DNA of 64,000 nucleotides from Streptomyces thermodiastaticus (lineage in GTDB: Bacteria; Actinomycetota; Actinomycetes; Streptomycetales; Streptomycetaceae). Below, piece by piece: positions 45,101 through 50,764 of this stretch; position 1 is the stretch's first letter; every line of letters starts with the position of its first letter. Both the position numbers and the translations under genes were made by a program. The DNA lies in contig NZ_BNBV01000002.1 in the NCBI RefSeq assembly GCF_014656135.1, positions 62,001 to 126,000 of the forward strand. The letters are read 5' to 3'. Under the pieces are notes generated by a model. The model was not told where the DNA came from. It did no database searches and saw only the letters and a list, made by a program, of their open reading frames with translations.

Positions 45101-45326
45101 GGGCAGCCGTTCGTGGATCACCGGCGGCGCCGAACCGGCCGGCCTCGAGCTGCCGAGGTGGGCGTTCGACGCCCTGTCCCGGGCCGAGCCCGGCCGTGCC
45201 CTCGGCGACTACCTGCCGGACTGCCTGGTCTCCGCACAGGGCGGCACCGACACGGCGCTGGCCTTCCTGACCGCGCTCCGTGCCCGCTGCCTGCTGGTGG
45301 TCACCCGGGAGGCAGTGCATGACTGA
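42183..45326 (+). CDS. Fusion: subtilisin-like domain + carbamoyltransferase + RRE-like C-terminus
   Basis: A 1047-residue protein with three parts. Residues 25-220 resemble an S8 peptidase: Asp36 in VLVVSDG, His50 in DAHTERVAG and Ser199 in MRGTSAAVGIVAGL. The oxyanion Asn position reads AAGHDG, and the Asp-His spacing is short, so activity is uncertain. A beta-rich linker follows (about 240-385). Residues 390-950 are a NodU/CmcH carbamoyltransferase: LGLSASHDASACLL, SHHLAHAFSAFWGSPF, GKLMGLAPWGK, GGVALNSVAN, GGSEFGPRALGHRSVLAD and VNTSLNRRGEPM. The last 95 residues (VRLRWEQD, ITGGAEPAGLELPRWAFDAL) resemble a PqqD/RRE peptide-binding wing. It would carbamoylate a hydroxyl of the peptide and might also cleave the leader. 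The ATG overlaps the MNIO stop as ATGA. Confidence 0.85.
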   Translation: MTHAQQPASPPWSVLSPEPDRGAGLGEGVRVLVVSDGTPAPDGDGMPDAHTERVAGLCRQLAGRAEIGYASAARLRARSLAADLRAMVTADGGWDIVAMPWSSPERDAERLKVRRAFEEVARDPDMPLFVAAAGHDGPGRLRFPASCPSVLAVGVGSDHGGPTAYCGTDGLGRKPQLLVPDARYATRCAAGPAPMRGTSAAVGIVAGLAAVLAQRLGSDGRRVPSPLLRAALLASAGPDGTLVGTPLLRQPGTGAAEPFCFELPAAAARLRLRLRTGADTVRIAAVAAGADEVVSGDTAPLWLPRAAELSVTWAADGTTRRTTGAGWLVLDVASGAGRDTVITLECPEPVTAYVAVGGAEAVERIDPRLEKTDEPGVTAPAWRAGTGRPVVLGLSASHDASACLLRDGSPQVAVQQERVTRRKHDGVGHLSSRAAADYCLTSAGLTADDVDVFAFNAQPLLPGYVGLSVPSAAQSFDLFDPFDARTVYVSHHLAHAFSAFWGSPFEEAVVVVCDGSGGSVLGTDDLLVDGPGLREYLARGPEDRLPRIHVFSVYHFDRDGYRLLFRECADSFNVRVGSSSIGETYAAVSQYVFGDWQEGSGKLMGLAPWGKARNAGPSLLEPGPHGLPRFRSDWKDTYRAPGSGGPMDHADLAARIQADLEEALVARMRYAMSLVPGCRNLAYAGGVALNSVANDRIARESGADRFFVFPAASDAGVSLGAAAAAHYRLTGSTRRRQVPYDDYLGHPYTQDDHDAAIGLVGDRVVTEPLELEAVADRIAAGDVVGWFQGGSEFGPRALGHRSVLADARSRDTWDFINAHIKFREDFRPLAPIVPEEVAAEYFDLDEPSPHMLRVVPVREKYREQLAAVTHVDGTARVQTVSRDMNPRIHELLHLVGARTGFPVLVNTSLNRRGEPMIETPGQALDMLLGTRLSAMVLGDRVVRRAPENEAPLTLRSRLVLAPGVRLRWEQDCEGSRSWITGGAEPAGLELPRWAFDALSRAEPGRALGDYLPDCLVSAQGGTDTALAFLTALRARCLLVVTREAVHD

Positions 45327-46596
45327 CCTGGACGACCGTATGACCGACCTGGACGACACGCCGCGCACGCACGCTCTGGCGTGGCTGGAGAACACGACCG
45401 ACGACGCCACCATGCTGCCGTGCGGCACCTCGCACCGGTCGGTGCCTGCGGCCGATGCCGTCGCCAAGGTGTGGCCGCTGCGCCACCGCCTCGGCATCAG
45501 CCGCGTCACGGACCTCACCCCGCTCGACGTCGTGGGCATCCCCGTCTTCAGCGTGACCCGGCCTCAGGCCCGCACCGGGCAGATCACTCTCTGCCAGGGA
45601 AAGGGCAACACACCTGTGGAAGCCCTCGCCTCCGCGCTGTTCGAGGCGGTGGAGCGGCACTGCGGTTCCCTGGCCCGCCCCACACTGACGGCCCGGCCGA
45701 CCGAGCTGCGGGCCGCCGGCCGCACCCACCTGACCGCGGCGGACCTGGGCCTGGCCGAGCCTGTGCCCGATCAGCCGATCGAGTGGATCCAGGGCCGGGA
45801 CAGCAGGACCGGCAGCCCCGTGCTGCTGCCCGCCGCCGAGGTGATCTTCCCGTACACCGCGCCGCCCGGCTGTCTGCGGCCGGTACGCCCGAGCACCACG
45901 GGCCTGGCCTCCGGCGCCACGCTGAGCGAGGCGGTGCTGCATGCGCTGTACGAGGTCGTCGAACGCGACGCCACCTCGCGGTACCTGCACGGCGGGCCGG
46001 GCCGGCTGGTCGCCCTCGACACGGTGACCGGATCCGCCGAGACGGAACTGCTGCGCAAGTACGCCAGGGCCGAGATCGACACGGTCGTCATCGACCTCAC
46101 CCACACCACTGTGCTGCCCACGTTCGCGGTGTTCCTGTCCGACCCGGGTGCCGCCCAGGCCCACCTGGCGGTGTCCGGTTTCGGTACACACCCCAACGCG
46201 GGCGTCGCCCTGCGCCGCGCCCTGACGGAGGCCTCGCAGGCCCGTGCCACCGCCATCCAGGGCAGCCGGGAGGACCTCGACCGCGTCGCCGAGGTCTACC
46301 GCGCCGACCCCGCCGAGCAGCGGGCTGCGTTCCTGCACCGCGCCCTGCAGGCGAAGGCGGAAGGCGTCACCGACATGAGCACGCTCCCCGCCCTGCCGCC
46401 GCGGTCGACACGCGACACACTGCGGCACGTGGCCGCGCTGCTGGAAGAAGGCGGCTACGACCGGGTCGTGCACACCGATCTGACCGTCCCGGAACTCGGT
46501 CTGCCCGTCGCCCATGTGGCGGTGCCCGGCATGGTCGACTCCGTCGTGGAACCCCTCAGGAGCCATCGTGTGGCCCATCAGCACGTCCAGGCTTAG
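45319..46596 (+). CDS. YcaO-type peptide backbone-activating enzyme
   Basis: A 425-residue YcaO protein that uses ATP to activate backbone amides. Typical segments are GKGNTPVEALASALFEAVER (ATP/Mg-binding Glu residues), STTGLASGATLSEAVLHALY with EVVERDA, and FGTHPNAGVALRRALTEASQ. The C-terminus ends HQHVQA and lacks the PxPxP motif of azoline-forming YcaO enzymes, as is usual for those that work with TfuA in thioamide formation. Two in-frame copies of MTDLDD occur at the start; the ATG at 45319 has GGGAGG 8 nt upstream and overlaps the fusion gene by 8 bp. The TfuA gene starts 29 bp before its stop. Thioamidation of the precursor backbone is the expected reaction. Confidence 0.92.
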   Translation: MTDLDDRMTDLDDTPRTHALAWLENTTDDATMLPCGTSHRSVPAADAVAKVWPLRHRLGISRVTDLTPLDVVGIPVFSVTRPQARTGQITLCQGKGNTPVEALASALFEAVERHCGSLARPTLTARPTELRAAGRTHLTAADLGLAEPVPDQPIEWIQGRDSRTGSPVLLPAAEVIFPYTAPPGCLRPVRPSTTGLASGATLSEAVLHALYEVVERDATSRYLHGGPGRLVALDTVTGSAETELLRKYARAEIDTVVIDLTHTTVLPTFAVFLSDPGAAQAHLAVSGFGTHPNAGVALRRALTEASQARATAIQGSREDLDRVAEVYRADPAEQRAAFLHRALQAKAEGVTDMSTLPALPPRSTRDTLRHVAALLEEGGYDRVVHTDLTVPELGLPVAHVAVPGMVDSVVEPLRSHRVAHQHVQA

Positions 46597-47350
46597 GCCC
46601 ATCGTCTTCGGCGCGGCGTCGGTACGTCCCCTCGACCCCGCGCTGCTGGCAGCGGTCGACCTGCGGCCTCCGGTCCGGCGCGGGGACCTGCTTCCGCTGC
46701 TGGACGGCGATCCCGGCACCGTGGTCCTCGTCGACGGACTGTTCGGCGGCACGATGGCCGTCACCCCGACGGAGTGCCGTCAGCTGCTCGACGCCGGCTG
46801 GACGGTGGTCGGCTGCTCCAGCATGGGCGCCCTGCGCGCCGCCGACCTGTGGCCGCTCGGCGCGATCGGCATCGGTGACATCTTCACCCTGTACCGGCTG
46901 GGCACGCTGACCTCCGACGCGGACGTCGCCGTCGCCCTGGACCCGGACGACGGCCATCGGGAAGTGACCGTGTGCACGGTGCACGTCCGGGCCGTGCTCG
47001 CGGCCGCCGTCGAGGCGGGTCTCATCGCCCCCGCCCAGCGGGCCCGGCTCGCCCGTGCCGCCGAGGGCATCCACTGGTCCCAGCGGTCCTGGACGGCCTG
47101 CCGGGCGGTGTGGAGCGAGCTGGGAGTCGCCCCCACGGTGCTCTCCTCACTTCTGCGGCTCGGCAGGGAACCCCGGCTGCACCCCAAGGTGCGCGACGCC
47201 GAGACCTGCCTGCGCGCTGTCCTGGCCGGCGACTGGCTCGGCGACGGGGCCACGGACACACGCCGCTGTCCGGCCTGCCAGAAACCACTGACGGCAGGAA
47301 TGCTGTTCTGTTCCGTCTGCGTCTCCGAGGCGCACGAGACCTGCCTGTGA
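46568..47350 (+). CDS. TfuA-domain protein with C-terminal zinc ribbon
   Basis: A 260-residue protein. Residues 10-130 are a TfuA domain: VVLVDGLFGGTMAVTPTE, VVGCSSMGALRAADLWPLGA and GDIFTLYRLG are clear family motifs. The middle is helical. The C-terminal 35 residues carry CPACQKPL and MLFCSVC, a four-cysteine zinc ribbon not usual for TfuA proteins. TfuA proteins assist YcaO in backbone thioamidation, probably by delivering sulfur. The zinc ribbon may help in protein contact. The GTG at 46568 has AGGAG 7 nt upstream and overlaps the YcaO gene by 29 bp, so the two are coupled. Confidence 0.88.
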   Translation: MWPISTSRLRPIVFGAASVRPLDPALLAAVDLRPPVRRGDLLPLLDGDPGTVVLVDGLFGGTMAVTPTECRQLLDAGWTVVGCSSMGALRAADLWPLGAIGIGDIFTLYRLGTLTSDADVAVALDPDDGHREVTVCTVHVRAVLAAAVEAGLIAPAQRARLARAAEGIHWSQRSWTACRAVWSELGVAPTVLSSLLRLGREPRLHPKVRDAETCLRAVLAGDWLGDGATDTRRCPACQKPLTAGMLFCSVCVSEAHETCL

Positions 47351-47405
47351 GGACCACCCGCGGCACGGCGGTCCGGCACGAAGGCCATGAAGGGAACCAC
47401 CAGGA

Positions 47406-48725
47406 ATGCTGACGTCGATGGCCCGCCGGCTCGGGCTGCGCACCACCGGGCCGGCCGAGCGGAGGCTGCTGACGACCGTCGCGATCGATGCGACGGGCGG
47501 TGGCCTGTTCCTGGCCGGCGCGACACTGTTCTACTCGCGTGTGGCCGGGCTGTCCGACGCGCAGATCGGCATCGGACTGTCCGTGCTGGGCATCGTCGCC
47601 CTCGCCGCGACCGTTCCCAACGGCCTCCTGGTCGACCGGATCGGTCCCCGGCATGCGCTCGTCGTGCTGCATGTGTGGCGCGGGGTGTGGTGCTGTGCTC
47701 TGGCCTTCGTGCACTCGTTCTGGCAGTTCCTGACCGTGCTGGTGCTGCTGGGGCTGGCGGAGCACGCCGGAATGCCGGCTCTTCAGGCGTACGTGGGTTC
47801 TGCGTTCGGTGACACCGAGCGCGTCGGTGTCATGGCCCGTGTGCAGGTGCTGAAGAACGCCGGTTTCCTGGTGGGCGCCCTGCTGGCGGCGGTCGCCGTG
47901 GGAAGCGGCACGGACGCGGGGTACCGGGCACTGCTGCTGGGCGACGGGGTGTCGTTCTTCGTGGCCGCCGTGCTGATGACGACCGTACGCAACGTCTCGG
48001 CCGTCCGCGACAGGAGCGTGCGGCGTTCGGCGCTCGGTCCGTTGAGGAACGCCAAGTTCGCTCTGCTGACCTGCTGCAATGGCATACTTCAGCTGAATCT
48101 GTCGGTGCTGGTGATCGGTATGCCGCTGTGGGTGTCCCGAGCCACCGAGGCGCCTCCGGCCGTCGCCCCCCTGCTGATCGCGATCAACACCGTGATCGCC
48201 ATCTCTCTGCAGGTACCGCTCAGCGCGGGAGCCGAGACCGTTCCGGGTGCCGGCCGCCACATGCTCCGGGCGGCATTGTCCTTCGCCCTGATGTGCGGAA
48301 CGCTGATTCTCGCGTCCTGGGCTCCGTCCGCTCTGGCCGCGGCGCTGATGGTGATGTCCGTCGTCCTGCACACGCTGGGCGAGATCTGGCACTCCTCCGG
48401 TGGCTGGGGGCTCCAGTTCGCGCTGTCCCCCGATGCCGAGCGCGGCAACTACGCCGCCGCCTACAGCCTGGGACCTACCGCGGAGGGAATGGTCGGACCG
48501 TCGCTGATCGCCGGCGGAGTGGTGGCCGCGGGTTCCGTCGGCTGGGCGGCTCTGGCTCTGCTCTTCCTGGCCGCCGGTCTGGGCGCGCGGTCCGTGGCCC
48601 GTCGAGCGGTGCCGCGGACCGCCGCGCACGCTGCGCCCGTCGGCGCAACCGCAGAGGTCAGCTCGCCGGCGGACCGTCGTGCAGAACCCGCTGGAACAGA
48701 CGATGATCCCGCCATTCCCCGTTGA
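47406..48725 (+). CDS. MFS transporter of the RiPP cluster
   Basis: A 439-residue 12-TM major-facilitator protein. Helix 1 reads TVAIDATGGGLFLAGATLFY, followed by SDAQIGIGLSVLGIVALAA and motif A-like NGLLVDRIGPRHALVVLH. The C-terminal tail (about residues 395-439) is hydrophilic and ends in a frame that overlaps, on the other strand, the 3' end of the acetyltransferase gene by 68 bp. It begins 55 bp after the TfuA gene and probably exports the mature peptide or gives self-resistance. The ATG at 47406 is preferred, with GAAGGG about 12 nt upstream; an ATG at 47418 is possible. Confidence 0.88.
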   Translation: MLTSMARRLGLRTTGPAERRLLTTVAIDATGGGLFLAGATLFYSRVAGLSDAQIGIGLSVLGIVALAATVPNGLLVDRIGPRHALVVLHVWRGVWCCALAFVHSFWQFLTVLVLLGLAEHAGMPALQAYVGSAFGDTERVGVMARVQVLKNAGFLVGALLAAVAVGSGTDAGYRALLLGDGVSFFVAAVLMTTVRNVSAVRDRSVRRSALGPLRNAKFALLTCCNGILQLNLSVLVIGMPLWVSRATEAPPAVAPLLIAINTVIAISLQVPLSAGAETVPGAGRHMLRAALSFALMCGTLILASWAPSALAAALMVMSVVLHTLGEIWHSSGGWGLQFALSPDAERGNYAAAYSLGPTAEGMVGPSLIAGGVVAAGSVGWAALALLFLAAGLGARSVARRAVPRTAAHAAPVGATAEVSSPADRRAEPAGTDDDPAIPR

Positions 48726-49218
48726 TGTGCAGATAGCGCGGAGCCATGCCGATCGGCTCGAAACCGTTCTTCCGCAAGACGCGCTGTGACGGGGCGTTGT
48801 CGAGGAGCGTGGTGGCCTCGATGCGGTGCAGACCGATGGTGTCGCGGGCCACGCGGCACACACTCGCCACAGCCGCGCTGGCCAGTCCGCGGTTCTGCCG
48901 ATCGGCGGCCACCCAGTAACCCAGGTAGGCACTGCAGAAGGGGCCGAAGGCCATTCCGGAGAGCGTGATCGTGCCGATGATGGTGCCGTTGCTGTCGAGC
49001 ACCCAGGGCACCGCACGCCGTTCCGAGAGCTGCCGCAATTGCTCGCCGATACGCTCGGCCTGACCCTCGACGGTGAAAAAACTGTCCGGGCGGCGCGGTT
49101 CCCACGGAGCCAGATGCTCCCGGTTCGCCACATATGCGGAATGCAATGCTTCTGCATCCTCGGGCGTAACGAGCCGCAACCGGACACCGTCGGACAGTAT
49201 ATCAGGAGAAACAATCAC
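48658..49218 (-). CDS. GNAT acetyltransferase (RimJ/RimL type)
   Basis: A 186-residue GCN5-related N-acetyltransferase. N-terminal VRLRLVTPEDAEALHSAYV and ITLSGMAFGPFCSAYLGYWV lead into the acetyl-CoA-binding VAADRQNRGLASAAVASV. HRIEATTLLDNAPSQRVLRK and GFEPIGMAPRYLHINGEWRD are typical of RimJ/RimL-like enzymes. It would acetylate an amino group of a peptide, protein or small molecule; with the adjacent genes, modification or inactivation of the RiPP is likely. The GTG start at 49218 is 4 bp after the oxygenase gene on the same strand. The 3' end overlaps the convergent MFS gene. A truncated relative lies at 26828-27082. Confidence 0.9.
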   Translation of the reverse strand: MIVSPDILSDGVRLRLVTPEDAEALHSAYVANREHLAPWEPRRPDSFFTVEGQAERIGEQLRQLSERRAVPWVLDSNGTIIGTITLSGMAFGPFCSAYLGYWVAADRQNRGLASAAVASVCRVARDTIGLHRIEATTLLDNAPSQRVLRKNGFEPIGMAPRYLHINGEWRDHRLFQRVLHDGPPAS

Positions 49219-49222
49219 TCGG

Positions 49223-50644
49223 TCACTCTAGCGCGTACAGCAGATGCGCATCGACAAGCGCTTGGCACAGTTCCAGCCGCTCCGGTTCGTCCAGCGCGAA
49301 GGAAAGCTCCTCGGGCGTGAACTCCCAGCACCCCGCGACGAACCGCATCACTTTCTCGTAGGAATTGGGCATACTCACCGAGCGGCGGCCGAGAACCGCG
49401 TAGATGCGCCGGGTCGCGGGCTGTGCGAAGAGCGCGCACGGCACAGTTTTCCGCCGCCGCAGCCGCGTCGTGTCCAGGACACCGAGAACACCGAGCGCGG
49501 AATCCGTCTCGAAAGCGCCGGGAATCCTGTCCGTGAGCTGCGTCAGGAAGGTCTGCAGATGTGCGGAGCGCACTTGTTCGGGCTCCTGGCGCACGAACGC
49601 CGCCCGGGCTTCCGTCAGGAACCGCTCGGCCGCCTCGTGCAGCACGCTGCCGTCGTGCAGCCAGCCCACGGGCAGCTCGGCGTCCAGGAGTTCCGCAGGA
49701 AGGCTGTCCTCGACGAGCCGGGACAGCGTCGTCCGCAGCACCTCGCGCCAGGAGTTGGACTCGATGCTGACGGTGACATGCCCCGACCGGGCGCTCAGGG
49801 TGTTCGCGCGATGCGGAGTCCCCTTCGGGAGATACAGCACGTCGCCGGGGCGCAGCAGCAGTTCACGGGTCTCGTCGGGGTCGTCGCTCGAGCGGCCGTT
49901 GCGCCGCTCCCACGGCGTCGCTCCCACGTGCCACTGCTTCTCACCGAACGCCTGGAGCACGAAGACGTCGTGCGGATCGGTGTGCAGCCCGAATCCCTGA
50001 GACGAGACCGGTGTGAGATAGATGTTCGCCCGGCAGCGGCGGCCCAGGGCAAGTTCGAGAGACCGGCAGAACTCGGTCAGCGGCGGGTGGTACCAGTGCG
50101 CCGACTGGAGGATCAGAGTGGCTCCGCCACGCACGGCGGCCGTGACCTCCGCGGCACTTGCGACGCCCCGGGTCAGCATCTCCAGAAGAAGCTCGTTCTC
50201 CGTCATCTCGTGGTCGACGGGCCGCGGATAGATCTCCCGCATCGATCTGAGATAGGCCTGCCGCGGAAGAATCTCGCCGTGCCGCACGAGACGTATCATG
50301 TCGGAACGCAGCAGGGGCTGATCGCTGAGCAGTCGGTCGATGTCCTGCACATTGATGAGATCGCTGGCTGGTACACCACCACTGGTGACATGCACCCGCT
50401 TTCCCCAGACGTCGGCTGTGAATTCCTTCTCGTCACCGGTACAGCGGCGAAGTGCCGCCGCATCGACCGGCAGCATTCGAGCGGCCTGATCGGCTTCCTT
50501 GTCATCGTGAATCGGAACCAATGGCTCCTTCTGACCGCGCAGTGCCGCGGTGTTGATGATTCGGACCCTCGGCGGCTTTCGATCACTGGTGATCATGCCG
50601 CAACCGTACCGTGGCCTGGTAATGCACACCAGACCCCGTGACAC
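49223..50644 (-). CDS. JmjC/cupin-type 2-oxoglutarate-dependent oxygenase
   Basis: A 473-residue protein of the cupin_4/JmjC group (ROXA/YcfD-like hydroxylases of peptides or proteins). The iron site is visible: HTD in GFGLHTDPHDVFVLQAFG (about residue 218) and the distal His in LPKGTPHRANT (about 285). EKQWHVG with a tryptophan is typical of this group. A C-terminal winged-helix-like region follows (about 330-470), as in ROXA proteins. Hydroxylation of the RiPP precursor or of a ribosomal protein is possible; the adjacent location favours the precursor. The GTG at 50644 is preferred for its AAGGGG site 7 nt upstream; the ATG at 50596 has no clear site. GC content is lower at the 5' end. Confidence 0.88.
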   Translation of the reverse strand: MSRGLVCITRPRYGCGMITSDRKPPRVRIINTAALRGQKEPLVPIHDDKEADQAARMLPVDAAALRRCTGDEKEFTADVWGKRVHVTSGGVPASDLINVQDIDRLLSDQPLLRSDMIRLVRHGEILPRQAYLRSMREIYPRPVDHEMTENELLLEMLTRGVASAAEVTAAVRGGATLILQSAHWYHPPLTEFCRSLELALGRRCRANIYLTPVSSQGFGLHTDPHDVFVLQAFGEKQWHVGATPWERRNGRSSDDPDETRELLLRPGDVLYLPKGTPHRANTLSARSGHVTVSIESNSWREVLRTTLSRLVEDSLPAELLDAELPVGWLHDGSVLHEAAERFLTEARAAFVRQEPEQVRSAHLQTFLTQLTDRIPGAFETDSALGVLGVLDTTRLRRRKTVPCALFAQPATRRIYAVLGRRSVSMPNSYEKVMRFVAGCWEFTPEELSFALDEPERLELCQALVDAHLLYALE

Positions 50645-50764
50645 CCCATTTCCCCTTGTCGTGTCGCCGATTGAAAGGCGCGTAACACGTCCGCTTCCGT
50701 CGGTGCGACTGTCCGCGAGCCCTGCGCTGTCGGATGTCCGTGCACCAGGAAACGCCGCCTCCTG

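Noticed and set aside
42051..45539. 1162-codon frame antisense to the carbamoyltransferase fusion
   Set aside because: The plus strand holds complete carbamoyltransferase motifs and start/stop overlaps with its neighbours.
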